Shown: piece after piece, positions 16,230 to 26,179 of the stretch
How positions within the stretch are numbered: position 1 is the first letter of the stretch
Layout: each line of letters starts with the position of its first letter
Assembly (NCBI GenBank): GCA_016900015.1
Contig: JACJJM010000014.1
Span: 1 to 64,000 of the forward strand
DNA: 64,000 bases
Reading direction: 5' to 3'
Source of the DNA: Phocaeicola coprophilus
GTDB taxonomy: Bacteria; Bacteroidota; Bacteroidia; Bacteroidales; Bacteroidaceae
Translations under genes and position numbers: made by a program
The notes under the pieces: generated by a model
What the model saw: only the letters and a program-made list of their open reading frames with translations
Told to the model about the DNA's origin: nothing
Database searches by the model: none

Positions 16230-17492
16230 ATGGATACAACATATTTACTCGACAGCGGCAACACTGCATGGATTATCGTTGCCACCATCCTCGTCCTGTT
16301 GATGACTATTCCGGGCATCGCCCTCTTCTATGGCGGCCTGGTGCGTCAGAAAAACATACTCAGCATTGTCATGCAAAGCCTGCTCATCGTGGGTGCGGTG
16401 AGCGTGCTTTGGGTCGCCTTCGGCTACAGCTTCGTCTTCGGCACGGGGCTGATGGACAGTGGAAATCCGCTGGGAGCTGTCATTGGCGGATTTGACAAAG
16501 TGTTCCTCGCGGGCATTACTCCTCAGACACTCACCACCGGAGGCATACCCGAACTGCTGTTCGTGCTCTTCCAGTGCATGTTTGCCATCATCACGCCGGC
16601 TTTGATTCTGGGTTCGTTTGCCGAGCGTGTGAAGTTCTCCGGTTTCCTCCTGTTCACCATACTTTGGAGCATCCTGGTCTACATGCCTATGGCACACTGG
16701 GTCTGGGGCGGAGGTTTCTTGCAGCAGATGGGTGCCATTGACTTTGCCGGAGGCACCGTCGTGCACATCAACGCCGGCATATCCGCGCTGATGATGGCCT
16801 TGCTCGTCGGCCGTCGTACGGACTACCGTCCGGGGCAACCCATGATGCCGCACAATGTAGCTTTCGTGTTTATGGGCACGGCTTTCCTCTGGTTGGGCTG
16901 GTTTGGCTTCAATGCCGGTAGCGGATTGGCAGCCGACGGCATTGCTGCCAATGCCTTCCTCGTCACCCATCTGGCCACGTGTGTGGCAGCTCTCACCTGG
17001 ATGGTGCTCGACTGGACGTGCAATCACAAGCCGACCACCGTGGGTGCGTGCACCGGAGCTGTGGCCGGACTGGTGGCCATCACTCCTGCGGCTGGCACGG
17101 TGGATCTCTTGGGGGCATTCTTCATCGGCCTCATCACTTCGCTGGTGTGCTTCTACATGGTCGGTGTAGTCAAGCCGAAATTCGGGTATGACGACACGCT
17201 CGACGCCTTTGGAGTGCACGGCATCGGAGGCATCATCGGTTCTATCCTCACCGGTGTGTTTGCCACGCAGGCCATTTCCGGTGAAGGAGGAGTGGAAGGT
17301 GCTTTGTATGGTGACTGGCATCAGCTCTGGGTGCAGACGGCGGCCACGCTCGTCTCCATCGCGTTCAGCGCAGTGATGACATTCATCCTGTTTAAGGTGA
17401 CAGACAAACTGGTAGGCATACGCGTGGACAAGCGGGTGGAAGAAGAAGGACTCGACATCTACGAGCACGGCGAATCGGCCTACAACCATTAA
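16230..17492 (+). CDS. amtB: Ammonium transporter
   Basis: 420 residues, eleven membrane helices of the Amt/Mep/Rh family. Visible: MDTTYLLDSGNTAWIIVATILVLLMTIPGIALFYGGLVR at the start (no separate signal peptide), the phenylalanine-gate region, and the twin pore histidines in VVHINAGISALMMAL and FGVHGIGGIIGSILTG. It conducts ammonia/ammonium across the inner membrane. It follows P-II by 11 bp and precedes glutamine synthetase by 48 bp, so uptake, its regulator and the assimilating enzyme are likely one operon. The short C-terminal tail (DKRVEEEGLDIYEHGESAYNH) is the part P-II normally contacts. Confidence 0.96.
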   Translation: MDTTYLLDSGNTAWIIVATILVLLMTIPGIALFYGGLVRQKNILSIVMQSLLIVGAVSVLWVAFGYSFVFGTGLMDSGNPLGAVIGGFDKVFLAGITPQTLTTGGIPELLFVLFQCMFAIITPALILGSFAERVKFSGFLLFTILWSILVYMPMAHWVWGGGFLQQMGAIDFAGGTVVHINAGISALMMALLVGRRTDYRPGQPMMPHNVAFVFMGTAFLWLGWFGFNAGSGLAADGIAANAFLVTHLATCVAALTWMVLDWTCNHKPTTVGACTGAVAGLVAITPAAGTVDLLGAFFIGLITSLVCFYMVGVVKPKFGYDDTLDAFGVHGIGGIIGSILTGVFATQAISGEGGVEGALYGDWHQLWVQTAATLVSIAFSAVMTFILFKVTDKLVGIRVDKRVEEEGLDIYEHGESAYNH

Positions 17493-17540
17493 TGCAACTA
17501 CATTATTATACATCATAAACTCTTAAAATAGCAACGAATT

Positions 17541-19730
17541 ATGTCAACACTGAGATTCAGAGTCGTAGAAAAGGCTTTCCAGGCAAAGCCAAAGGATGTG
17601 CCCGCACCGGCCGAACGTCCGAGCGAGTATTTCGGAAAGTATGTGTTCAATCGTGAGAAGATGTTCAAGTATCTGCCTTCGAAGGTGTTCGACCGCCTGG
17701 TGGATGCGATGGACAATGGTGCCGCGCTCGACCGTGAAGTCGCTGACCAGGTGGCAGCGGGCATGAAACGCTGGGCGATGGAGATGGGTGCGACACACTA
17801 CACCCACTGGTTCCAACCCCTGACTGAAGGCACGGCTGAGAAGCACGACGCCTTCGTCGAACATGACGGCAAGGGCGGCATGATGGAGGAATTTTCCGGC
17901 AAGCTGCTCGTGCAGCAGGAGCCTGACGCTTCGTCGTTTCCCAACGGGGGCATCCGCAACACGTTCGAGGCACGCGGCTATTCGGCCTGGGACCCCTCGT
18001 CACCCGTATTTGTCGTGGACGACACGCTGTGCATCCCTACGGTGTTTATCGCTTATACGGGCGAATCGCTCGATTACAAAGCTCCCCTGCTCAAGGCGTT
18101 GAGGGCTGTCGACAAGGCGGCTACGGACGTTTGCCATTATTTCAATCCGGAAGTGAAGAAAGTCATGGCTTATCTGGGCTGGGAACAAGAATATTTCTTG
18201 GTGGATGAAGGGCTATATGCCGCTCGTCCCGATTTGTTGTTGACAGGCCGCACGCTGATGGGGCATGAGGCTTCGAAAAATCAGCAGTTGGAGGATCACT
18301 ATTTCGGTGCCATCCCCACGCGTGTGGCTGCTTTTATGAAGGACCTCGAAATACAGGCGCTTGAATTGGGTATCCCCGTGAAGACGCGCCACAATGAGGT
18401 CGCTCCCAACCAGTTCGAACTCGCTCCCATCTTCGAGGAGTGCAACCTCGCTGTCGACCACAACATGCTCATCATGTCGCTCATGCGCAAGGTGGCCCGC
18501 ACGCATGGTTTCCGCGTCTTGCTCCATGAGAAGCCTTTCAAAGGGGTGAACGGAAGTGGCAAGCACAACAACTGGTCGCTCGGCACCGACACGGGCATCT
18601 TGCTCATGGCACCTGGCAAAACAGCGGAGGACAACCTGCGTTTCATCACGTTCGTGGTCAACACCCTCATGGCTGTCTACCGTCACAATGGTTTGCTCAA
18701 GGCATCCATCATGAGCGCGACGAATGCCCATCGTCTGGGAGCCAACGAGGCACCTCCCGCCATCATCTCCTCTTTCCTCGGCACGCAGCTCAGCCGGGTG
18801 CTCGACCATCTGGAGAGCAGTTCGGAGGACGAGCTTGTCGAGTTGGGCAGCAAGCACGGCATGAAGCTTGACATCCCGCAGATACCGGAACTGCTCATCG
18901 ACAATACCGACCGAAATCGTACGTCGCCTTTCGCCTTCACGGGCAACCGGTTCGAGTTCCGTGCCGTCGGTTCGGAAGCCAACTGTGCCAGCGCGATGAT
19001 AGCCCTCAATGCGGCCCTGGCCGAACAGCTCGTCATCTTCAAGCAGGAAGTCGATGCGCTGATGGCCGAAGGCGAACCCAAGGTGTCGGCCATCCTGAAA
19101 GTGGTGCGCAAGTATATCAAGGAAAGCAAGCCCATCCGCTTCGACGGCAACGGCTACAGCGACGAATGGAAAGCTGAGGCCGCACGTCGCGGGCTGGACT
19201 GCGAGACGAGTTGCCCGCTCATCTTCGACCGTTATCTCACGCCGGAGAGCATCCGGATGTTTGAGTCCGTGGGCGTGATGACGCGCAAGGAGCTTGAAGC
19301 ACGCAACGAGGTGAAGTGGGAGACCTATACGAAAAAGATACAAATCGAGGCCCGCGTCCTGGGCGACCTGGTGATGAACCACATCGTCCCTGTCGCCACC
19401 GAATACCAGACGAAACTCATCGACAACGTCTACAAGCTGAAAGGCCTCTTCCCCGCCGAACAGGCCGACAAGCTGTCAGCCGAGAACTTGGCCATCATCT
19501 GCAAGATAGCCGAGCACACGACCTACATCAAGGAACATGTCGACACGATGGTCGAAGCCCGCAAGGTAGCCAACAAGATTGCCGACGAGCGTGAAAAAGC
19601 CATCGCCTATCACGACACCATCGCCCCGATGCTGGAGCAGATACGCTACCACATCGACAAGTTGGAGTTGATTGTCGACGACCAGATGTGGACACTTCCC
19701 AAGTATCGTGAGTTGCTATTCATAAGATAG
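17541..19730 (+). CDS. glnN: Glutamine synthetase type III
   Basis: 729 residues, the normal length for GSIII and far longer than GSI or GSII. Characteristic blocks: FGKYVFNREKMFKYLP at the start, WFQPLTEGTAEKHDAF, GWEQEYFLVD (ATP/glutamate site), RHNEVAPNQFELAPIFEE, HEKPFKGVNGSGKHNNWSLG (glutamate-binding) and a C-terminal helical region. It makes glutamine from glutamate, ammonia and ATP in the cytoplasm. GSIII is the main glutamine synthetase in Bacteroides. It is the last gene of the porin-P-II-amtB-glnN run and is followed by a clear terminator. Confidence 0.96.
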   Translation: MSTLRFRVVEKAFQAKPKDVPAPAERPSEYFGKYVFNREKMFKYLPSKVFDRLVDAMDNGAALDREVADQVAAGMKRWAMEMGATHYTHWFQPLTEGTAEKHDAFVEHDGKGGMMEEFSGKLLVQQEPDASSFPNGGIRNTFEARGYSAWDPSSPVFVVDDTLCIPTVFIAYTGESLDYKAPLLKALRAVDKAATDVCHYFNPEVKKVMAYLGWEQEYFLVDEGLYAARPDLLLTGRTLMGHEASKNQQLEDHYFGAIPTRVAAFMKDLEIQALELGIPVKTRHNEVAPNQFELAPIFEECNLAVDHNMLIMSLMRKVARTHGFRVLLHEKPFKGVNGSGKHNNWSLGTDTGILLMAPGKTAEDNLRFITFVVNTLMAVYRHNGLLKASIMSATNAHRLGANEAPPAIISSFLGTQLSRVLDHLESSSEDELVELGSKHGMKLDIPQIPELLIDNTDRNRTSPFAFTGNRFEFRAVGSEANCASAMIALNAALAEQLVIFKQEVDALMAEGEPKVSAILKVVRKYIKESKPIRFDGNGYSDEWKAEAARRGLDCETSCPLIFDRYLTPESIRMFESVGVMTRKELEARNEVKWETYTKKIQIEARVLGDLVMNHIVPVATEYQTKLIDNVYKLKGLFPAEQADKLSAENLAIICKIAEHTTYIKEHVDTMVEARKVANKIADEREKAIAYHDTIAPMLEQIRYHIDKLELIVDDQMWTLPKYRELLFIR

Positions 19731-19764
19731 AAGGAAGAGTACTTACACTGCCTGTACTCCTATG

Positions 19765-19803
19765 CCCCCGGGAAGTTGTGATAACTCTCCGGGGGATTTT
19801 TTT
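19765..19803 (+). terminator. Intrinsic terminator after glnN
   Basis: CCCCCGG (19765-19771) pairs with CCGGGGG (19789-19795), followed by A and a run of eight T. It begins 34 nt after the glnN stop and is the best classical Rho-independent terminator in the window. Confidence 0.85.
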
Positions 19804-19818
19804 CGATAAAGACGGCGC

Positions 19819-19906
19819 GACCACGCCCTCCTTTCCGTCCGACCACGCCCTCCTTTCCGCTCTCGGCTACCCTCCTTTCCGTGGTCGGCCGGCCTCTATG
19901 GCGCTC
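19819..19906. repeat. GC-rich array of 22-bp units (copy 2)
   Basis: Four 22-bp steps: 19819-19840, 19841-19862, 19863-19884, 19885-19906. The first two units are identical in their first 19 bases (GACCACGCC then CTCCTTTCCG). The third replaces the linker by TCGGCTAC while keeping CCTCCTTTCCG; the fourth is decayed. Located between the glnN terminator and the gltB promoter. The rest of 19731-20167 is AT-rich with no supported gene. Confidence 0.8.
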
Positions 19907-20080
19907 TTCGGACGTTTTTGGACGGAAAAGTTAAATTATCTAATCAAGAAGGTTTTTGATAAAATGAAATTTATTTTGATGATTTATGTTTTAAATAATA
20001 ATTATTTGATGTGCTATATTGATAAAATGAAAGCGATGAAGACTGGAGACTAATTTGTTAGCGTCAGGTAGGGAGCTTTC

Positions 20081-20112
20081 TTTGATTCTGTCTGGGATGT
20101 ATGCTATATTTG
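20081..20112 (+). promoter_or_regulatory. gltB promoter, Bacteroides type
   Basis: TTTG (20081-20084), 20 nt, TATATTTG (20105-20112). This fits the Bacteroidota housekeeping consensus (TTTG, 19-21 nt, TAnnTTTG). The -7 box lies 55 nt before the gltB ATG. The -7 octamer is identical to that of the gdhA promoter. Confidence 0.75.
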
Positions 20113-20167
20113 TACGCATTTTGTTATTTTATTGCTCATATTTAAGATAAAATGAAATAGAAATACA

Positions 20168-23100
20168 ATGAACGGTATCATTTTGAATAATGAGAGAAGA
20201 AAAGTGCCGCAATCTGCTTGCGGGCTTTATCGTCCGGAGCACGAGCATGATGCTTGTGGTGTGGGCATGATAGTCAATATACGTGGAAACAAGTCGCACG
20301 AATTGGTCGACGCCGCCCTGAAGGTGCTTGAGAACATGAAACACCGCGGAGCGGAAGGGGCTGACAACAAGACGGGTGACGGGGCAGGCATCATGGTGCA
20401 GATACCCCATGAGTTTATCCTCTTGCAGGGAATCCCCGTGCCGGAGAAAGGAAAGTATGGGACGGGACTGGTCTTTTTGCCCAGGGACAAAGATGTGCAG
20501 GCAGAGATTCTGCGGGTGATGATTGAAGAAATCGAACGCGAAGGGTTGTCGTTGATGCATCTCCGCTCGGTGCCGGTCAACTCGTCCATCCTGGGCAAGA
20601 GCGCGGCTGAGACGGAACCGGACATCAAGCAGGTGTTCATCACCGGTGTGACGGAAGTGGAGGGCTTCGAACGCAAGCTCTACGTCATCCGCAAGAAAAT
20701 CGAGCGGCGCGTGTCGCACCGCGATTTCTACATCGTCTCGCTTTCCAACAAAAACATTATATATAAAGGTATGCTGTCGTCGGTGCAGGTGCGCGAATAC
20801 TTCTGCGACCTGACCCAGCCATATTTCACCAGCGGACTGGCCATCGTGCATTCGCGTTTCAGCACGAACACGTTCCCGACATGGAGTTTGGCGCAGCCTT
20901 TCCGCCTCCTGGCGCACAACGGCGAAATCAATACCATACGCGGCAACCGTGGCTGGATGGAGGCCCGCGAGAGTGTGCTTTCCACGCCGCTGCTGGGCAA
21001 CGTGAAGGACATACGCCCCATCCTGCAACCGGACATGAGCGACAGTGCCTCGCTGGACAATGTGCTGGAGTTTTTCGTCATGTCGGGGCTGAGTTTGCCT
21101 CACGCGATGGCGATGCTCGTGCCCGAGTCGTTCAACGACAAGAACCCCATCAGTGAGGACCTGAAAGCATTCTACGAATACCATTCCATCCTCATGGAGC
21201 CGTGGGACGGTCCGGCCGCGTTGCTTTTCAGTGACGGACGCTATGCCGGCGGCATGCTCGACCGCAACGGGTTACGTCCGGCCCGTTATCTGATTACGAA
21301 GAATGACATGATGGTGGTGGCCAGCGAGGCCGGTGTCATCAATTTCGACCCGGAGACCATCAAGGAGAAAGGCCGTCTGCAACCGGGCAAGATATTGATG
21401 GTCGACACGCAGGAGGGACAAATCTATTACGACGGCCCGCTGAAGGAACAGCTTGCTTCGGCCCGTCCCTACCGTCAGTGGCTGTCGGCCAACCGCATCG
21501 AGCTGGATACGCTGAAAAGCGGCCGCCGCGTGGACAATGCTGTGCCTGACTACGGGCGGAAGCTCCGTGCTTTCGGCTATACGAGGGAAGACATCGAGCG
21601 CATCATCGCTCCGATGTGCACGGCGGGAGTGGAGCCGACGGCCTCGATGGGCAATGATACGCCGCTGGCCGTGCTGTCGGATAAGCCCCAACTGCTGTTC
21701 AACTACTTCCGTCAGCAGTTTGCCCAAGTGACCAATCCGCCTATCGACCCCATCCGCGAGGAGCTGGTGATGTCGCTCACGGAATACATCGGTGCCGTGG
21801 GCAGCAACATCCTGTTGCCGGACGAGAGCCATTGCAAGATGGTGCGCCTCCCGCATCCTATCTTGAACAATACGCAGCTTGACATCCTTTGCAACATCCG
21901 TTATAAGGGTTTCAAGACGGTGAAGCTTTCCACGCTGTTCCCGGTCAGCGAGGGAAAGGAGGGCCTTCAGGAAGCTTTGGCCGGACTGTGCAGGCAGGCC
22001 GAGACGTCGGTCAGCGAGGGGGTGAACTACATCATCCTCTCCGACCGCGACATTGATGCCGAACATGCTGCCATCCCGTCGTTGCTTGCCGTCAGTGCCG
22101 TGCACCATCATCTCATCGCCGTGCAGAAGCGCGTGCAGACCGCTCTCGTGGTGGAGAGTGGCGAGATACGCGAGGTGATGCATGCCGCCTTGCTGTTGGG
22201 ATACGGCGCGAGCGCCATCAACCCCTATATGGCTTTCGCCGTACTGGACGACTTGGTGAAGCGCGGCGATGTGCAGATGAACTATGAGACAGCCGAGAAG
22301 AACTACATCAAAGCCGTGTGCAAGGGGCTTTATAAGATTATGAGCAAGATGGGCATCAGCACCATCCGTTCCTATCGAGGGGCAAAGATATTTGAAGCCG
22401 TGGGCGTGAGTGCGGAGCTGCTGAAGAGCTATTTCGGGACGTCTGCTTCGTCCATCGGCGGCATACGGCTGGAAGAGATAGCCCGTGACTACACGGCGTT
22501 CCACGATGCAGGCTTTGCTTCCGGTGAGGAGGCGGGCGCTCTGTTGCCCCACATCGGGCAGTTTTCCTACCGCAAGGACGGCGAGCGTCACGCCTGGAAT
22601 CCTGAGACCATCAGCAAGCTCCAGCTGGCCACACGTCTGGGAAGCTATGCCAAGTTCAAGGAGTTCACGGCGTTGGTGGACAAGAAGGAGCGTCCCATCT
22701 TCCTGCGCGACTTCTTCCGCTTCAAGCGTAACCCCATCCCCTTGGAGCAGGTGGAGCCGGTGGACGACATTGTGAAGCACTTTGTTACCGGAGCCATATC
22801 CTTCGGGGCGATTAGCAAGGAGGCGCATGAAGCCTTGGCCTTGGCCATGAACCAACTGGGCACGCGCAGCAACACGGGCGAGGGCGGCGAGGACGCTGCA
22901 CGCTTCCACGGCGTGTACGATGGCATCTCGCTATGCAGCAAGACCAAGCAGGTGGCTTCCGGCCGCTTCGGCGTGACGGCTGAGTATTTGGTCAATGCCG
23001 AAGAGATACAAATCAAGATAGCCCAAGGCGCGAAGCCCGGCGAGGGCGGGCAGCTTCCCGGCTTCAAGGTCGATGAGGTGATAGCCCGTACACGCCACTC

Positions 23101-24667
23101 CATCCCCGGCATTTCGCTCATTTCTCCCCCGCCACATCATGACATCTACTCCATAGAGGACTTGGCCCAGCTCATCTTTGATTTGAAGAATGTCAACCCG
23201 AAGGCCCGTGTCAGCGTGAAGCTCGTGGCCGAGAGCGGCGTGGGTACCATCGCGGCCGGCGTGGCCAAGGCAAAGGCTGACCTCATTGTCATCTCCGGAG
23301 CGGAGGGAGGTACGGGTGCCTCGCCCGCCTCGTCGATGCGCTATGCCGGCATACCGCCCGAAATAGGCCTGAGCGAGACACAGCAGACGCTCGTGCTCAA
23401 CGGGCTGCGCGGCCAGGTGCGTTTGCAGACGGACGGACAGCTCAAGACGGGGCGCGACGTCATCAGCATGGCACTCCTCGGTGCGGAGGAATTTGCCTTT
23501 GGTACAGCTGCGCTCATCGTGCTCGGATGTGTGATGATGCGCAAGTGTCATGCCAATACGTGTCCAGTGGGTGTGGCCACGCAAGACCCTGTGCTCCGGG
23601 CGCGTTTCCGCGGTCATTACACTTACGTGGTGAACTATTTCCGCTTCCTTGCCGAGGAGGTCCGGGAATATCTGGCCGAGATGGGCTTCACCCGCCTGGA
23701 GGACATCGTCGGGCGGACAGACTTGATAGAGACAGATGCGTCGGCATCACGGCTTGACTTCACGCATATATTGCATAAGGTGGACAATGGTGCTGCCTTG
23801 CACAATGTCACCGCGCAGCAGCACGACATCGACCGCGTGATGGACGTCGCCATGCTGGCCGCAGCTCGTGACGCGCTCGACCACCGCAAGGAAGTCTCCT
23901 TGGAATACGCCATCGGAAACACAGACCGTTCCGTGGGTGCGATGCTTTCCGGCGCAGTGGCTGCCCGTTACGGCGAGGCCGGACTGCCCGACCGCACCAT
24001 CCAGGTGAAGTTTAAAGGTTCGGCAGGCCAGAGCTTCGGTGCGTTTCTCGCGCGGGGCATCAGTTTCCGCCTCGAAGGAGAGGCCAACGATTACCTCGGG
24101 AAAGGTCTGAGCGGAGGGCGTATCTCCGTGCAGCCTCCGGTAAGGAGTGGTTTTGCAGCGGAGGACAACACCATCGCCGGCAACACGCTTCTCTATGGTG
24201 CGACAAGCGGTGAGGTTTACATCAACGGGCGTGTGGGCGAGCGTTTTGCCGTGAGAAATTCCGGTGCGATAGCCGTTGTGGAAGGCGTGGGCGACCATTG
24301 CTGTGAGTACATGACGGGCGGACGTGTCGTCGTCTTGGGCGAGACGGGGCGCAACTTTGCCGCAGGCATGAGCGGCGGAGTGGCCTACGTCTGGGACAAG
24401 AACCGCAATTTCGACTATTTCTGCAACATGGACATGGTGGAACTTTCCCTGCTGGAAGACAGTACTGCCCGCAAAGAACTGCACGAACTCATCCGGCAAC
24501 ACTATCTCTACACGGGCTCTGAACTGGCCCGCACGATGCTTGACGACTGGAATCGTTACCAGGAGGAGTTCATCCAAGTGACGCCTATCGAGTACAAGAA
24601 GGTGCTCGCTGAGGAACAGATGCGCAAGCTTCAGGAGAAAATCGCCGAAGTGCAGAGAGACTACTAA
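20168..24667 (+). CDS. gltB: Glutamate synthase, large subunit
   Basis: 1,499 residues, normal for GltB. The N-terminal class II amidotransferase domain carries the nucleophile cysteine in HDACGVGMIVNIRG, here after a ~29-residue extension or propeptide, with HSRFSTNTFPTWSLAQPFRLLAHNGEINT. The central and FMN domains follow (IRLEEIARDY, ISGAEGGTGASPASSM), then the 3Fe-4S cysteines in CVMMRKCHANTCPVGVAT and the C-terminal beta-helix (GSAGQSFGAFL, LSGGRISVQPP). It transfers the amide nitrogen of glutamine to 2-oxoglutarate with GltD. It starts a gltB-gltD-asnB operon; a 125-bp gap with short repeats separates it from gltD. Confidence 0.96.
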   Translation: MNGIILNNERRKVPQSACGLYRPEHEHDACGVGMIVNIRGNKSHELVDAALKVLENMKHRGAEGADNKTGDGAGIMVQIPHEFILLQGIPVPEKGKYGTGLVFLPRDKDVQAEILRVMIEEIEREGLSLMHLRSVPVNSSILGKSAAETEPDIKQVFITGVTEVEGFERKLYVIRKKIERRVSHRDFYIVSLSNKNIIYKGMLSSVQVREYFCDLTQPYFTSGLAIVHSRFSTNTFPTWSLAQPFRLLAHNGEINTIRGNRGWMEARESVLSTPLLGNVKDIRPILQPDMSDSASLDNVLEFFVMSGLSLPHAMAMLVPESFNDKNPISEDLKAFYEYHSILMEPWDGPAALLFSDGRYAGGMLDRNGLRPARYLITKNDMMVVASEAGVINFDPETIKEKGRLQPGKILMVDTQEGQIYYDGPLKEQLASARPYRQWLSANRIELDTLKSGRRVDNAVPDYGRKLRAFGYTREDIERIIAPMCTAGVEPTASMGNDTPLAVLSDKPQLLFNYFRQQFAQVTNPPIDPIREELVMSLTEYIGAVGSNILLPDESHCKMVRLPHPILNNTQLDILCNIRYKGFKTVKLSTLFPVSEGKEGLQEALAGLCRQAETSVSEGVNYIILSDRDIDAEHAAIPSLLAVSAVHHHLIAVQKRVQTALVVESGEIREVMHAALLLGYGASAINPYMAFAVLDDLVKRGDVQMNYETAEKNYIKAVCKGLYKIMSKMGISTIRSYRGAKIFEAVGVSAELLKSYFGTSASSIGGIRLEEIARDYTAFHDAGFASGEEAGALLPHIGQFSYRKDGERHAWNPETISKLQLATRLGSYAKFKEFTALVDKKERPIFLRDFFRFKRNPIPLEQVEPVDDIVKHFVTGAISFGAISKEAHEALALAMNQLGTRSNTGEGGEDAARFHGVYDGISLCSKTKQVASGRFGVTAEYLVNAEEIQIKIAQGAKPGEGGQLPGFKVDEVIARTRHSIPGISLISPPPHHDIYSIEDLAQLIFDLKNVNPKARVSVKLVAESGVGTIAAGVAKAKADLIVISGAEGGTGASPASSMRYAGIPPEIGLSETQQTLVLNGLRGQVRLQTDGQLKTGRDVISMALLGAEEFAFGTAALIVLGCVMMRKCHANTCPVGVATQDPVLRARFRGHYTYVVNYFRFLAEEVREYLAEMGFTRLEDIVGRTDLIETDASASRLDFTHILHKVDNGAALHNVTAQQHDIDRVMDVAMLAAARDALDHRKEVSLEYAIGNTDRSVGAMLSGAVAARYGEAGLPDRTIQVKFKGSAGQSFGAFLARGISFRLEGEANDYLGKGLSGGRISVQPPVRSGFAAEDNTIAGNTLLYGATSGEVYINGRVGERFAVRNSGAIAVVEGVGDHCCEYMTGGRVVVLGETGRNFAAGMSGGVAYVWDKNRNFDYFCNMDMVELSLLEDSTARKELHELIRQHYLYTGSELARTMLDDWNRYQEEFIQVTPIEYKKVLAEEQMRKLQEKIAEVQRDY

Positions 24668-24676
24668 CCCTTTTTT

Positions 24677-24783
24677 AATGAAGAATGGAGAGTGAAGAAT
24701 GAAGAATTACGATGCCGCAGGGCCATTCTTCATTCTGCATTCATCATTCTTCATTCATCATTCTTCATTCATCATTCTTCATT
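24677..24783. repeat. GAATGAA-type intercistronic repeat (copy 1)
   Basis: Starts with AATGAAGAATGGAGAGTGAA and related heptamers, then a GC-rich core (~24710-24725), then the complement as three exact 14-bp tandem copies of CATCATTCTTCATT (24742-24755, 24756-24769, 24770-24783). It can fold into a long imperfect hairpin. It fills the gltB-gltD gap and ends 9 nt before the gltD ATG. The same left half occurs at 49263. Confidence 0.75.
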
Positions 24784-24792
24784 TAAATAGAT

Positions 24793-26145
24793 ATGGGAAA
24801 CCCTAAAGCATTTCTGACCATACCGCGCCAAGAGGCGGGGTATCGCCCAATACACGACCGTATTGCAGACTTTGGAGAAGTGGAACAGACGCTCAACACC
24901 GGCGAACGCAAACTTCAGGCGTCGCGTTGCATGGACTGCGGCGTGCCCTTCTGCCACTGGGCCTGTCCGCTGGGCAACCGCCCGCCGGAGTTTCAGGACG
25001 CTCTTTTCCGGGGAAAATGGCGCGAAGCCTACGAGATATTGACCCGGACGAACGACTTTCCGGAGTTCACCGGACGCGTTTGTCCCGCCCTGTGCGAGAA
25101 GAGCTGCGTGCTCAAGCTCAGCATGGACGCCCCCGTCACCATCCGTGAAGACGAGGCGGCCATCATCGAGGCGGCCTTCCGCGAGGGCTATGTCGTCCCC
25201 CGCACTTACCCGCGAAACGGGCACAGCGTCTCCGTCATCGGCAGTGGACCTGCGGGACTTGCCGCGGCCAACAGCCTGAACCGGCTCGGCTATGCCGTCA
25301 CCGTCTACGAACGGATGGAGATGGTCGGCGGATTGCTCCGCTTTGGCATCCCCAACTTCAAGCTCCACAAGCCGATCATCGACCGCCGCATCCGCGTGAT
25401 GGAGGCCGAGGGCATTGCATTTAAAACAAACTCGGAGATAGACCTCACGAGCCTGCCTGAAGGCTTCGATGCCTATTGCGTCTGCACTGGCACGCCCCAG
25501 GCACGCGACCTCGCCATTCCCGGCCGCGACCTGAAGGGCATCCATTTCGCCCTCGAGATGCTCGCGCAGCAGAACCGCGTGCTCGCCGGACAGACATTCT
25601 CCCGCGAAGAGCGCGTGACGGCGCGGGGACGGCATGTGCTTGTCATCGGCGGAGGTGACACGGGCAGCGACTGCATCGGCACGAGCTGGCGGCAGGGCGC
25701 GGCGAGCGTGACACAGATTGAAATCATGCCCAAGCCGCCTGTGGGCGACAATCCGGCGACACCCTGGCCCCAGTGGCCCGTCGTGCTCAAGACGAGCAGC
25801 AGCCACGAGGAGGGATGCACACGCCGGTGGAGCCTGTCGTCGACGCGCTTCATCGGGCATGGAGGACGCGTCGCCGGAGTCGAGGTCGAGGAAGTCGAAT
25901 GGCTGCCGGCTGCCGACGGCGGACGGCCCGTGATGCAACCCACGGGGCGGAAAGAAGTCATCCAGACCGACCTCGTCCTGCTGGCGATGGGCTTCCTGCG
26001 GGCAGAACTGCCTGCGTTGCCGCCGAACGCTTTCGTCGCAGGTGACGCAGCGAGCGGGGCAAGCCTCGTCGTTCGTTGCATCGCTTCGGGCAGGAAAGCG
26101 GCTGCGGACATCGACAAGTATATTCGTTCGCGACAAGAAAAATAG
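24793..26145 (+). CDS. gltD: Glutamate synthase, small subunit
   Basis: 450 residues. N-terminal 4Fe-4S domain with CMDCGVPFCHWACPLGN and CPALCEKSCVL, FAD-binding GSGPAGLAAANSLNRLGYAVTVYE, and NADPH-binding VIGGGDTGSDCIGTSWRQGA. It passes electrons from NAD(P)H to GltB. Second gene of the gltB-gltD-asnB run. The ATG at 24793 follows the upstream repeat directly and matches the family start (MGNPKAFLTIPRQEAGYRP). Confidence 0.96.
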   Translation: MGNPKAFLTIPRQEAGYRPIHDRIADFGEVEQTLNTGERKLQASRCMDCGVPFCHWACPLGNRPPEFQDALFRGKWREAYEILTRTNDFPEFTGRVCPALCEKSCVLKLSMDAPVTIREDEAAIIEAAFREGYVVPRTYPRNGHSVSVIGSGPAGLAAANSLNRLGYAVTVYERMEMVGGLLRFGIPNFKLHKPIIDRRIRVMEAEGIAFKTNSEIDLTSLPEGFDAYCVCTGTPQARDLAIPGRDLKGIHFALEMLAQQNRVLAGQTFSREERVTARGRHVLVIGGGDTGSDCIGTSWRQGAASVTQIEIMPKPPVGDNPATPWPQWPVVLKTSSSHEEGCTRRWSLSSTRFIGHGGRVAGVEVEEVEWLPAADGGRPVMQPTGRKEVIQTDLVLLAMGFLRAELPALPPNAFVAGDAASGASLVVRCIASGRKAAADIDKYIRSRQEK

Positions 26146-26179
26146 TGACAGACGATGCTCTGGTCGCCGGTTGACAGTC

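Noticed and set aside
19778-20053. 91-residue frame after glnN
   Set aside because: It translates the terminator and the 22-bp array, so it is very unlikely to be a gene.
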